Shown here piece by piece: positions 50,655-59,872 of a stretch of 64,000 nt of DNA. The stretch is from JAFAXD01 sp963833605 (GTDB lineage Bacteria > Pseudomonadota > Alphaproteobacteria > Rhizobiales > Xanthobacteraceae): positions 248,001-312,000 of the forward strand of contig CAWHYZ010000017.1 in assembly GCA_963833605.1 (NCBI GenBank), read 5' to 3'. Within the stretch, counting starts at the first letter, position 1; each line of letters opens with the position of its first letter. Under the pieces are notes generated by a model. That model was not told the origin of the DNA, made no database searches, and saw only the letters and a list, made by a program, of their open reading frames with translations. Both the position numbers and the translations under genes were made by a program.

Positions 50655-51568
50655 GTGACCCATCGGCACGAAAGCAACCAGTCTGTCTGCAGCCCCTCGA
50701 TCGCGCGAACTGGTCGGCATCGCACTGGCCCTGGCGTCCGCCGTTGCGTTTGCGCTCGCAAATACCTCGGCGAGTCTCGCCTATCATGGCGGCAGCAACC
50801 CGCTGACCGTGGCGGCAATCCGCTTTCTGCTGCCGACGGCCGCGCTGGTCGCCTGGTTGTCTATGCGCGGCGTGCCGCTCCGCCTGCCCGGCCGGGACGG
50901 CGTCGTTGCCGCAATGCTCGGCGTCGTGACCGCCGTCTATACCTGGGCATTGCTCAGCGCCATTGGCGCAATCCCACTTGCCCTGGCGATCCTCGTTTTT
51001 TACCTGTTCCCGCTGGTCGCCACTGTCATCCTCGCCGTCTTTGGCTGGGAGAAGTTCGGCTGGCGGACGATCGCGGCGATCGTGCTCGCATTCGCCGGCC
51101 TCGCGCTCGCCCTCGATCCGCGCGACGACCGCCTCGATTTTGAGGGCGTTGCGCTGGCGTTTGCCGCCGCGCTCGGCCTTGGTATCGTCATCGCCGCCTC
51201 CAGCCGCGTCTTTCGCGCCGGCAATTCGCGGCCGGTGACACTCTATATTGCGGCCGTCGCCGCCATGGTACTGATCGTGCTGTGCGCCGCGCACGGTGAA
51301 TTCGTGCTCCCGCAAACCAGCGTAGGTTGGCTCGGCTTCATCGGCACCTCGGTGTTCTACGCCTTCGCGATGATCGCTTTCTTCATCGCGATCTCCATGA
51401 TCGGGCCGGTGCGTGTCTCGCTCCTATCCTACGCCGAGCCGGTGGTTGCCGCAGGAACTCGGCGTCACCCTGCTTAGCGAGGCGCTGGTGCCACTCCAGA
51501 TCGCAGGCATCGTGCTGGTCATCGCAGCGCTCGTCGGCGCGACGCTGTGGCAGCCGCAGGGGCGTTAA
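50655..51568 (+). pseudogene. EamA/DMT-family transporter, two frameshifts
   Basis: The membrane protein runs from GTG 50655 (VTHRHESNQS), shifts frame near 50690-50700 to RELVGIALALASAVAFALAN, and continues with about nine helices. Near 51455 it shifts again; the proper end (LGVTLLSEALVPLQIAGIVL to WQPQGR) ends at 51568. As read the protein stops at 51477 without its last helix. DMT exporters move small metabolites. Sequencing error is possible at both points. Confidence 0.75.
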
Positions 51569-51618
51569 GCGAAACGGCGTCGCTTTGCGGAGATGGATCG
51601 CTTTATGGTGGCTAGATC

Positions 51619-52434
51619 GTGCAATTCCTGAAACGCCTGTTACGCCGCTTGCTGATCCTGGGGCTGGGCATCCTGAGTGTCTGGTTGATCGTCTTTGTCT
51701 TCGAATTGACGGACCAGAGGTTGCCATGGGTGCTGGCCTTGGCCCTCACTTATGGGATCGCGGCATATATCGTCCTCCCGCGCGCCGTTCGCATGGGCCT
51801 TAAAATCCTCCGGCGCAAACATGTACCTCGCTTCACAATTACCGCGGACGGTTTGCCTGGTGATCCCGTCAATCTCGTGCTTATAGGCACGCTCAGACAG
51901 CTTCGTACTGCCTTTGCAGTCCCCGGCTGGTCGGAGGCTGATCGCTTGGGCCTGGCAAGCTCGTGGCGCATGATCCGAGCATTCGTATTCAATTTGCCCT
52001 ACCCTACGGCGCCGTTTAGCACCCTCTATCTTTTCGGACGTGGCCAAGACATCGGTTTCCAGAAGGCAATTGATAACAGCCCACGGAAGCGTCATCACAT
52101 TCGATTTTGGGCTTTGAGTCCCGCGCACGCCGAGGCCACGTTGGGAATTGCCAGCTTTTGGCAGACCACAGACCGGCCGCCGGTTGATGCAAGCGTTCTT
52201 TGGGTCGGAGCCGGCACCAAAGATACCGGCTTCTCTTTGACCCAACTCACATTTCAGATCACCCACGCCACCAATTCGGATACGAATGCCGAACGGGACT
52301 ATATCATTGCCGAGCTGCGTAAAAATCGAGTCATCGGGGACGTGAACTCATATCAGTCCGGCCAACAATTGCGGGTCAACCACTACATCACCGATGGTGA
52401 GGTTGTGGTGGCGAGCTTGACGGTGGAAGCCTGA
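51619..52434 (+). CDS. Membrane protein with LssY C-terminal-like domain
   Basis: 271 residues from a GTG. Two N-terminal membrane helices (LLILGLGILSVWLIVFVFEL and LALALTYGIAAYIVLP) precede a soluble part. That part has DPVNLVLIG, LRTAFAVPGWSEAD, and RFWALSPAHAEATLGIASFW followed by DASVLWVGAGTKDTG, matching the LssY_C domain seen in PAP2-associated membrane proteins. The role is unknown, possibly lipid or envelope-linked. Confidence 0.8.
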   Translation: MQFLKRLLRRLLILGLGILSVWLIVFVFELTDQRLPWVLALALTYGIAAYIVLPRAVRMGLKILRRKHVPRFTITADGLPGDPVNLVLIGTLRQLRTAFAVPGWSEADRLGLASSWRMIRAFVFNLPYPTAPFSTLYLFGRGQDIGFQKAIDNSPRKRHHIRFWALSPAHAEATLGIASFWQTTDRPPVDASVLWVGAGTKDTGFSLTQLTFQITHATNSDTNAERDYIIAELRKNRVIGDVNSYQSGQQLRVNHYITDGEVVVASLTVEA

Positions 52435-52538
52435 TACTTGAGACGTTGCTCAGCCACACAGGTACGCCAAGTGCGCTGTAGACGCGGCGATAACAACCGA
52501 CATCTCGACGTCTGACGTCGCTAGGATGGCCCTCCCCG

Positions 52539-54908
52539 TCACCGATCCATCGCCACGATGAATTCAACCGGATCGTCGATCGCGGCACCCGGGGACAACA
52601 CGACGCCGCCGGTTTGTAAATCGCGCCAATGCAATGGACCGTCGACGCCGTTGAGGACGAGCACCACCCGCCGCTTGGACCTTTCGACCCGTACTTCCAT
52701 GAAACTCTGGAAGAAGGGCGCGCGGTTGAAATCGAAAATGCCGGACAAGGCCTCGACGTTGAAAGGCCAGGCTTTGAACCACTTGATCCAGTACCAGAAC
52801 GGCAACTTCCACACCGGCGTTTCGGCGTCCATCTTGGCGCGAAGTTGGTCCGTCTTCGGATAGAAGGCCCAATCGACGACGGCCGGCTGTTTGGCAAAAT
52901 CGAGGGCGGTGCCGATACTGAGATAGGCCCCACCGCCGCCATTGACGAAGTGGTGCATCACGCGCGCGCCACCGTCGCCGGCAGTGTTCTCTTTATAGTA
53001 CTCGAAGTCATGCGTATCGCCCGCCATTGCAATGGTCACGTTGTGCGCCGCCAGCAGGCGGTAGAGAGCAGCGAAGTTTCCCGAAAATTCAGAGACATCA
53101 TGGCCTTCAGCAAACAGCGGAAAGTCATGGCCGCCGGCAAAGCGAGGGTGCCCGACGATGGCCATGATGAACTTGCCGCGGCTGCGCGCGAGCGCCCGCT
53201 CGATCCACGCCCACTGTCGTCCGTCGACCGTGCGCAGGATCCCAGTATCGATTGCGAGCAACGCGAAGTCCTCGGTCTGCAATTCGAAGAATGCTGCGCG
53301 CTGTGCACCACCGTTGACGCCGTACAACTGGCGCAGGCGCGCCGCTTTCGCCATGAGTTTGTCGATGCGACGAGTATTTAAACCAGTAAGCCCATAATCG
53401 GCGACGACGCGCGCTTCGATCGCAGCGTGTGCCGCCTTCGGTTCGAGCAAGTTGGCGTTGAACCCTTCCAGCGCGTCGTACCAGTCGTGATTACCGGGAA
53501 TTGCGTAGACCAGCTTGGCGAACCCCTGGAAGGGAAGATAAAAATTGGACTCGTAATCATCGATTGACCCGGCCGGATAGATGACATCCGACGATATCAC
53601 GAGAAATTTCACGTCATCGCGGCGCCCGAGCTCCAGATAGCGCGAGATCAATGAATATTGCGAAGCGTCCCCTTCTCCGGGATCGCCGACGACGAGAAAG
53701 CTGAAGTCCCCAGCCCCTTCTACGCCCTCGGGACGGATGCGGAAAAGATCATCACCGCCACCGCCATATGCGCGCGCCATCGCGTCGATCATGCTGACGC
53801 GCCAGGCGTCGACGCGGAGCTCCGTCATCTTCTGATAGATGCCGGTCGCCCAGCTTTCCGTATTGAAATACCAACTGAAGCCCCAGATCGGATTGAACGC
53901 CACGAAAAAGGCGGTCATCGGCAAGCCCAGTCGCAGCATGAGAATCAATGCGGCGGCGAGTGAGATGCGCGCTTCGAGCAGCCGCGTGTCGAAACTGAAG
54001 CGACCTCTGAGCCAATGGCCGATCAGCCAATCAGCGGTCCTATTCAATGGCGCAAGCGCGGTCTTCGCATTGAGGTGCAGCGACCATGCCAGACGCTCGA
54101 CGGGCCTTGTCAACCGTCTCCAGAGGAGGCGCAGGGGAAGGATAAGGAGCGTCGCCAAAACGAGGGTCATGAGCAGATCGCCGGCGACCGCAACGAACGG
54201 AGAGGTGATACCGAGCAAGCTATCCGACAACGGCATCCGGCCGGCGTGAATTGCCAGAAACACGCCCCCGAGAGTCAGCATCCAGATGAGATCAGTCGCG
54301 CGCACGCTCTGCGACGCGCGCTGGGCTTCAGCGCGCAGGCGGGCAAAGCTCTCGTTCGGAGGCAGGCCGAGCTTGGGGTCCGGGTGCGCGGTCGCCGTCT
54401 CATCAGCAGTCGCAGCGGGCGCCTCGGGTTCTGTCGGTGCCACAAGCATCCGCCATCCTGCGGCTGCAATATAGGCGCCGACGATGAAGCCTACGGCCTG
54501 CTCGGTTCCGATGATCCGACTGAGGAACCAAAGAAGCGCCGCGCATCCGAGATCGATGAGCCCATTGACGATTGACGGAACACGCGTCGAAGGCGGGCTA
54601 CTCCAGAAAGCCAGGATCTTGTTGAAACCACCAACCACCAGGACCGCGATCAGCAAAATGAGCAGGCCGCTCAGGACGAGCGCAGAACTCAAAAGCATGA
54701 CATTTCCGGCGAGCATGGCGAGCAGACTTGGCAGATAAGCGCTCAGCTTGGCTCGCTGCGGCGAGGCAAAGGCCGCGTATGCCTCGGCGACGCTCAACAC
54801 CAACAGGGGGATCCCGAGGACCGCCAGCGACCACCGGCCCATGGCCGCAGGCGCAGCGAGAGCCAAAACACCCAAGGCCACTACCAGGGCGCCCAAGACG
54901 CGCTTCAT
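52539..54908 (-). CDS. Polytopic membrane metallophosphoesterase
   Basis: About 789 residues from ATG 54908, which has GGAGG upstream. The N-terminal half has about seven or eight hydrophobic segments. The C-terminal half is a calcineurin-like phosphoesterase: VVGDPGEGD, SSDVIYPAGS, IPGNHDWYD, VGHPRFAGGHD and AGDTHDFEYY. The first motif has G-D-P in place of G-D-x-H and the last G-D-T-H-D in place of G-H-x-H, so metal ligands are partly unusual. It may act on a membrane or extracytoplasmic phosphoester. No close partner gene. Confidence 0.82.
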   Translation of the reverse strand: MKRVLGALVVALGVLALAAPAAMGRWSLAVLGIPLLVLSVAEAYAAFASPQRAKLSAYLPSLLAMLAGNVMLLSSALVLSGLLILLIAVLVVGGFNKILAFWSSPPSTRVPSIVNGLIDLGCAALLWFLSRIIGTEQAVGFIVGAYIAAAGWRMLVAPTEPEAPAATADETATAHPDPKLGLPPNESFARLRAEAQRASQSVRATDLIWMLTLGGVFLAIHAGRMPLSDSLLGITSPFVAVAGDLLMTLVLATLLILPLRLLWRRLTRPVERLAWSLHLNAKTALAPLNRTADWLIGHWLRGRFSFDTRLLEARISLAAALILMLRLGLPMTAFFVAFNPIWGFSWYFNTESWATGIYQKMTELRVDAWRVSMIDAMARAYGGGGDDLFRIRPEGVEGAGDFSFLVVGDPGEGDASQYSLISRYLELGRRDDVKFLVISSDVIYPAGSIDDYESNFYLPFQGFAKLVYAIPGNHDWYDALEGFNANLLEPKAAHAAIEARVVADYGLTGLNTRRIDKLMAKAARLRQLYGVNGGAQRAAFFELQTEDFALLAIDTGILRTVDGRQWAWIERALARSRGKFIMAIVGHPRFAGGHDFPLFAEGHDVSEFSGNFAALYRLLAAHNVTIAMAGDTHDFEYYKENTAGDGGARVMHHFVNGGGGAYLSIGTALDFAKQPAVVDWAFYPKTDQLRAKMDAETPVWKLPFWYWIKWFKAWPFNVEALSGIFDFNRAPFFQSFMEVRVERSKRRVVLVLNGVDGPLHWRDLQTGGVVLSPGAAIDDPVEFIVAMDR

Positions 54909-55212
54909 GATGCCTCCGCGGGCTGTTTCATTGATCGATGTTCTTTGCAGTCTACAGGGGTGAGCGCGCTTCGGAATGCCGAAACCCGGAGAACGTGGTC
55001 GATCAAAGGCAATCGATGGTCGCGACAAGTCTGCATGATCGCGGGTTGGGGTGCGGACGCCTGGCTCGCTTGAAGTCGTGCTCGATCCGCGAAAAATGTC
55101 CCGAAATGTAAAAGCATCTGTCCCCAGCGGTTAAACGCCAGTGCGCGCATTGCTCTATCTTTCCGCGCAATGTCGTCGCCGTCCGTGCCGGCGCCGAAGA
55201 GGGAAGCCCACA

Positions 55213-55392
55213 ATGCGGACCGCTGTAGCCACCCACGCGTCAATGACCGCCACGCCTCGTCCGGCAGCGCCCTCGCGGCGCGCGTGCCGTGTCGACATGT
55301 CTCGAGTGGGTTTCATCGGGCTCGTGGCGGGATGGAGCGGCGCCCTCATCCTGGTTGTTTCCATCTCGGCCGCTATCCGATTCGTCAGTTAG
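55213..55392 (+). CDS. Small single-helix membrane protein
   Basis: 59 residues from an ATG behind GAGGGAAG. The second half (VGFIGLVAGWSGALILVV) is one membrane helix. It lies 10 bases before the bfd-like gene and may be cotranscribed. No family recognised, so the call is tentative; an internal ATG at 55297 would leave only the helix. Confidence 0.4.
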   Translation: MRTAVATHASMTATPRPAAPSRRACRVDMSRVGFIGLVAGWSGALILVVSISAAIRFVS

Positions 55393-55402
55393 GAGAAGGT
55401 CG

Positions 55403-55612
55403 ATGATCGTCTGCTCTTGCAACGTCTTCAGTGAGCATCAGGTGCGATCCGTCGTGGCGACCGCCGCGCAACGGCCGCGTATGAGCCAAGTCTACGCCTG
55501 TCTCGGCTGCAACGCCCAGTGCGGTCGATGTGCCCGCACCATCAAGCGGATCATGGACGAAACGTCGAACCGCTCCAGTCCCGCGGCCGCGAGCGCACAC
55601 AAGCACTCGTGA
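55403..55612 (+). CDS. bfd: Bacterioferritin-associated ferredoxin-like protein
   Basis: 69 residues behind AGGAGAAGG. The four [2Fe-2S] cysteines are arranged as MIVCSCN (C-x-C) and, about 30 residues later, QCGRCAR (C-x-x-C), matching Bfd proteins, which reduce iron stored in bacterioferritin to release it. There is an extra C-x-x-C (CLGCN) just before. No bacterioferritin gene is next to it in this window. A hydrophilic tail follows. Confidence 0.85.
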   Translation: MIVCSCNVFSEHQVRSVVATAAQRPRMSQVYACLGCNAQCGRCARTIKRIMDETSNRSSPAAASAHKHS

Positions 55613-55685
55613 ATACGAGAGACCGAGCAGCGCTTTTGACTCGGCCAGGGAATTTGACATCTCATAAATTGCACAAGTATCGGAA

Positions 55686-55766
55686 ATACCGGGTCTCATC
55701 CGCGGTGCGGTGCTCAACCGCTACGGCGACGTAGCGCTTTTGGTCGGATCCGGCCCCTCCCCTTAG
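55686..55766 (+). pseudogene. AraC-regulator N-terminal relic
   Basis: The frame reads GLIRGAVLNRYGDVALLVG, nearly the same as the first residues of the AraC gene at 62064 (RLIRSAVLNGYVEVARAVG), then ends. ATA stands where the intact gene has its ATG. The matching continues upstream to about 55625, including the GAATTTGACATCT element. It is thus a relic of a second regulator copy with its promoter. Confidence 0.7.
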
Positions 55767-56857
55767 GGCATGCCCATGAGGCGAATGAGCCCGTAGCTCA
55801 TGACGCCGAGAACGAAAAGAGACGCAGTCACCGCGAGCGTCACGCGAGTTCCGGTGCGCGCCAGAACGCGAACATCAACACCCAACCCCAGAGCCGCCAT
55901 CGCGACCGTCGTCAACAACGCGGCGACGCCGGTGATTGCCGGCAGCAAGCTTTGCGGAATCATGCCGATCGAGCGGGTGACAAGAACAGCCAGAAAGCCG
56001 ACGATGAACCAGGGCACGAGCTCGCGCAGACGCGGGCGACGGCGATTTGGTCGAACGTGAGCAGGCTGAATGCGACCCGCGAACAATGAAAGACCGAGGA
56101 CCACGGGTCCCAGCATCAGCACGCGGACAAGCTTGATGACCGTCCCGACCTGATTGCTCAAAGCCCCGATTGGCAAGGTCGCTGCGAGAACTTGCGGCAC
56201 GGCGTAGACTGTCAATCCAGCAAGCACACCGTACTGGGTCAAAGACAATTGCAGGATCGGGACGAGAAGCGGCAAGCCCAGGACAACGACAACTCCCAGA
56301 ATGGCCGTGAAGGCGATCGACGACGCGACGTCGTCGCCATCCGCGCCGATTACCGGCGCAACAGCCGCAATCGCGGAATTTCCGCAAATCGAATTGCCGC
56401 AGGCGATGAGAATCGCCATCCGTTGCGGCAGGCCGAGAGAGCGGCAAAGCAGGTAGCTCGTGCCGATGGCTACCGCGACGATGCACGCGATCCCGACGAT
56501 CAATGCCGGGCCAAGGGCCGCGATCGTGGTGGCGCTCACCGACGCACCCAGCAGGACAATCGCAAATTCAAGGACAAATTTTGCGCTGAAATTGATGCCG
56601 GGATTCCAGCGCGGGCCGGGCTTCCACGCCGTCCGGATTGCCACGCCGAGAAGGATCGCGATCACAAGGGCTTCCAGATAGGGCTGACCCGCGAAATGAA
56701 CTTCGATCGCCTGCAGGAGTGTTGCAGCTATGGTGATCGCAATGCAGAGAAGAACCCCCGGCAGCTGATTTTTCAGATGATCAATCAAAGCAAATCCATG
56801 ACACTTGGCGAACCGCGGATTTGCCTTCGCGTATAACACCGGCGCTCGCGTGTTCAT
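55763..56857 (-). CDS. yeiH: YeiH-family putative sulfate/inner-membrane exporter
   Basis: 364 residues with about ten hydrophobic segments. Family signatures are YLEALVIAILLGVAIRT, GNSICGNSAIAAVAPVIGA and VYAVPQVLAAT. The family (Cons_hypoth698) is predicted to move sulfate or similar anions; its true substrate is not firmly known. The 3' end overlaps the AraC relic by a few bases. Confidence 0.85.
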   Translation of the reverse strand: MNTRAPVLYAKANPRFAKCHGFALIDHLKNQLPGVLLCIAITIAATLLQAIEVHFAGQPYLEALVIAILLGVAIRTAWKPGPRWNPGINFSAKFVLEFAIVLLGASVSATTIAALGPALIVGIACIVAVAIGTSYLLCRSLGLPQRMAILIACGNSICGNSAIAAVAPVIGADGDDVASSIAFTAILGVVVVLGLPLLVPILQLSLTQYGVLAGLTVYAVPQVLAATLPIGALSNQVGTVIKLVRVLMLGPVVLGLSLFAGRIQPAHVRPNRRRPRLRELVPWFIVGFLAVLVTRSIGMIPQSLLPAITGVAALLTTVAMAALGLGVDVRVLARTGTRVTLAVTASLFVLGVMSYGLIRLMGMP

Positions 56858-56899
56858 GGCTAGTTCCGCCGCGCAAACCCGATGTGGCAGCCGCTGAGC

Positions 56900-58255
56900 C
56901 TAGGCGAGCGCCTTGGCGGCGGACGGTGCCATCGCGGCCCGATCGGAGTACGGCTCATTGGCGCGTTGCTTGTCGACCTCATAGCTGCGTGCCGCGACCA
57001 AGAAAGCGGCTGCCGCCAGCAGACCAAACACCGGCATGGCGGTCAGTGCCGCTTCCAAGCCCCAGGCGTCCGACAGCACACCGGCGATGAAAGGGCCTGT
57101 GGCGAGACCGAACAGATTTTGGAACAACGCCAGCACCGAACATCCGGTGGCGCGCACACCAGGGTGGACAACATCGATCACGATCGCCGACACCGGGCCC
57201 ACCGTGCAGGTCATCAGAAAACCACCGAACATGATGAGCGCAAATTGCGACGGCGCGGACAGCGTGAAACCGAGTCGCGGCGCACCGAAAGCCAGCATCA
57301 ACACGACAAGGGCCGCGATGCACAACAGAGCCAGCACGGCGAATTTCGTGCGCGACCGTCGGACGCCAGCGCGATCCACCACTGCGCCCCACACCACGCT
57401 GCCGACTGCGCCGGCCAACACGACGAGTGCGGCCTTCACGCCGGCCTGCGCCGGCGCGACGCCGTGCACGCGGTTGAGAAAGCTCGGCAGCCAGACCCAC
57501 ACAGCTGAAACCACGATCAGCTGCGCGGCACCCGCCACGCACACCCAAAGTACCGTGCGCGAGCGAGCCAGCACTTTGACGATGTGCCAAGCCACCTCGC
57601 CGATCGAGCTCGTGGCCCGCTCCAACGTGGGCGTCAGCTGCACCGTCTGATAGTCCCGCACCTTCAGGTAAAGCAGGGCCAGCACGAGACCGGGAAAACC
57701 GACCACCCCGAAGGCGGCCTGCCAGCCCCAGCGCGCCGCGATCACGCCGCCAAGCATGACGCCGAGCACCGAGCCGACCGATGCGGAGGCGAAGAACGCG
57801 GCCAGCAATGCGCCGCGCATGCGCGAGGGAAAGTGGCTCGCGATCAGGGCCGCGCCGACCGAGCCGTAGCCGGCCTCGCCGAGGCCGATGATCGAGCGCG
57901 CAGCCAGCAGCTGGCCATAGCCGCGCGTGAACATGCACGAGATCGATGCCAGGCTCCAAACAACGGCCATGACGACGATGCTCTTAACGCGGTTGGTGCG
58001 ATCGGCGAACAGCGCCACCGGAATTGCACCCAGGGCGACAGTCACCGACACAGTCGAGGCGAGTGAGCCGAGTTCTTTGTCTGATAGTCCCCAATCGGAC
58101 TTGAGATAGGGGAACAACGAGACGATGACCTGACGGTCGATATAATCGAAGATCATCAACCCGAGCGTCATCGCCAACGCGAACCAGGCCTGGCCGCGGC
58201 CGAACAGGTAGTCGTCAGCTCCCCGCCCATGGGCGTCGATCGAATGCGGATTCAT
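56900..58255 (-). CDS. MFS transporter (organic acid type)
   Basis: About 451 residues from ATG 58255 with twelve hydrophobic segments. The first loop (FDYIDRQVIVSLFPYLKSD) and ALFADRTNRVKSI belong to the anion:cation symporter/aromatic acid style of MFS. It is the last gene of a minus-strand catabolic run. It probably takes up the compound degraded by the TauD, BKACE and oxidoreductase enzymes. Confidence 0.88.
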   Translation of the reverse strand: MNPHSIDAHGRGADDYLFGRGQAWFALAMTLGLMIFDYIDRQVIVSLFPYLKSDWGLSDKELGSLASTVSVTVALGAIPVALFADRTNRVKSIVVMAVVWSLASISCMFTRGYGQLLAARSIIGLGEAGYGSVGAALIASHFPSRMRGALLAAFFASASVGSVLGVMLGGVIAARWGWQAAFGVVGFPGLVLALLYLKVRDYQTVQLTPTLERATSSIGEVAWHIVKVLARSRTVLWVCVAGAAQLIVVSAVWVWLPSFLNRVHGVAPAQAGVKAALVVLAGAVGSVVWGAVVDRAGVRRSRTKFAVLALLCIAALVVLMLAFGAPRLGFTLSAPSQFALIMFGGFLMTCTVGPVSAIVIDVVHPGVRATGCSVLALFQNLFGLATGPFIAGVLSDAWGLEAALTAMPVFGLLAAAAFLVAARSYEVDKQRANEPYSDRAAMAPSAAKALA

Positions 58256-58287
58256 AGCAGCGTTCCATTGTGGTTCGAAAACGGGTT

Positions 58288-59259
58288 TCAGGGTATCAGC
58301 ACCGTGGCGCCGACCGTCTTGCGCGACTCGAGCGCGCGGTGCGCCTCGGCAACATCGGCCAGTGCGAAGGTCTGGTTCGGCTCGCCGGTGATCTTGCCGG
58401 CCAGTACCAGGTCGAACAGTTCCTTCGCCATTTCCAGCATGTGCGAGCGTGGCGTCGCGTAGTGCACCATCGCCGGGCGCGTGACCCACAGCGAGCCCTT
58501 GACGGCGAGCAACATCGTGTCGATGACCACCGGGCCCGAACTGGTCCCATTGCTGACCAGCATGCCGCGCGGCTGCAGGCTGTCGAGCGATGCCGACAGC
58601 GTGTCCTTGCCGACAGAGTTGTAAACCACCGGCACGCCTTTGCCGCCGGTGATCTCGCGCACGCGCTCGGCGATGTTCTCGCGCGAGGTCACGATGGTGT
58701 GCGCGCAGCCATGCGCACGGGCGATCGCGGCCTTCTCGTCGGTACTGACGGTGCCGATCATCGTGACGCCGAGCGCCCGCGCCCATTGACAGGCGATCAG
58801 GCCTACGCCGCCGGCCGCCGCATGGTACAGGATGGTCTCCCCGCCTTTGAGTGGGAAGACTTGGCGGAACAGATACTGCGCCGTCAGGCCTTTCATCATC
58901 AGCGTCGATGCGGTGCGATCGGAAATGCCTTCCGGCAGCGGGATGAGCACCGCGGCCGGCATGACGCGGACATCCGAATAGGCACCCTGCGGGCCCAGCA
59001 GATAGCCGACGCGGTCGCCGACGCGGACATCGGTCACCCCGGGGCCTACAGCCTCGACAACACCCACCGCATCGGAGCCCAGGCCGTTGGGCAGGGGCGA
59101 TGGATAGCGGCCGGTGCGGAAGTAGATGTCGATGAAGTTCACCGCGACGTAGGTGTGCCGCACGCGCGCCTCGCCGGGTCCCGGTTCGCCGACCTCGACG
59201 GTCTCGAGCTTGAGAACCTCCGGGCCGCCAGTTTGGTGAAAGCGGATCGCGCGCGACAT
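58288..59259 (-). CDS. Quinone oxidoreductase-like MDR family protein
   Basis: 323 residues, zinc-free medium-chain dehydrogenase. Motifs: VNFIDIYFRTGRYP (QOR-specific), GLGSDAVGVVEAVG and nucleotide-binding AAAGGVGLIACQWA. It would reduce quinones or enones with NADPH. Five to seven bases from the next gene of the run, so likely one transcript. Confidence 0.88.
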   Translation of the reverse strand: MSRAIRFHQTGGPEVLKLETVEVGEPGPGEARVRHTYVAVNFIDIYFRTGRYPSPLPNGLGSDAVGVVEAVGPGVTDVRVGDRVGYLLGPQGAYSDVRVMPAAVLIPLPEGISDRTASTLMMKGLTAQYLFRQVFPLKGGETILYHAAAGGVGLIACQWARALGVTMIGTVSTDEKAAIARAHGCAHTIVTSRENIAERVREITGGKGVPVVYNSVGKDTLSASLDSLQPRGMLVSNGTSSGPVVIDTMLLAVKGSLWVTRPAMVHYATPRSHMLEMAKELFDLVLAGKITGEPNQTFALADVAEAHRALESRKTVGATVLIP

Positions 59260-59265
59260 GTTGAT

Positions 59266-59865
59266 CTATCCGTAGATTGCGAGGGCGAGATTTCGGGACG
59301 CCAATTCAGGAGCTTCAGCAAGTTCGGCGATGAGGGAATTGGCACGCGGCCAATCTCCGTAGCCGGACGCCGGGTTGAGGTGTCCGACTTCGCCGAGGTC
59401 TACCAGCTGGCTGCCCCAGTCGCGCGCCAGCCCGGCCACGCGCTCGAAGCGGCCCAGGGGATCGTTGCGGCTTGCCGCGACGATGCTCGGGAAACGCAAT
59501 TTGGCGCGCGGCACCGGCAGCCAGCCGCCGGCCCGCAGGGCGTTCATCGTGGGGTACCCGGCGGGCATCGGCTGCTCGAAGTCCGGCGGGGTGGCCAACA
59601 GTGCACCTGATACCGGACGACGGGTCTGCATTGCCCAATGGGCGACCATGATGACGCCACCGCTGTGCGCCACCACGATCATGGGGCCGTCGATCGCGTT
59701 CGCTGTGCGCTCGATAGCATCCACGCGCGCCTGGCAATCGAGATCTGCCCGTCCCATCGGCGGTACTGTGCGGGCCCGCGGCAGCCGCTTGCCGAGCAGG
59801 GTTTGCCAATGCCCGGCAACGTGGTCGCGCAAGCCCGGCACGATCAGCACCGTCGTCTTGCTCAT
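59266..59865 (-). CDS. RBBP9/YdeN-like alpha/beta hydrolase
   Basis: 199 residues from ATG 59865. Ser nucleophile in VVAHSGGV, acid in ASRNDPLG and base in LGEVGHLNPASGYGDW, all in RBBP9 order. The family are small serine hydrolases with ester or amide substrates. It lies seven bases behind the BKACE gene, in the same run. Confidence 0.85.
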   Translation of the reverse strand: MSKTTVLIVPGLRDHVAGHWQTLLGKRLPRARTVPPMGRADLDCQARVDAIERTANAIDGPMIVVAHSGGVIMVAHWAMQTRRPVSGALLATPPDFEQPMPAGYPTMNALRAGGWLPVPRAKLRFPSIVAASRNDPLGRFERVAGLARDWGSQLVDLGEVGHLNPASGYGDWPRANSLIAELAEAPELASRNLALAIYG

Positions 59866-59872
59866 CGGGTGC

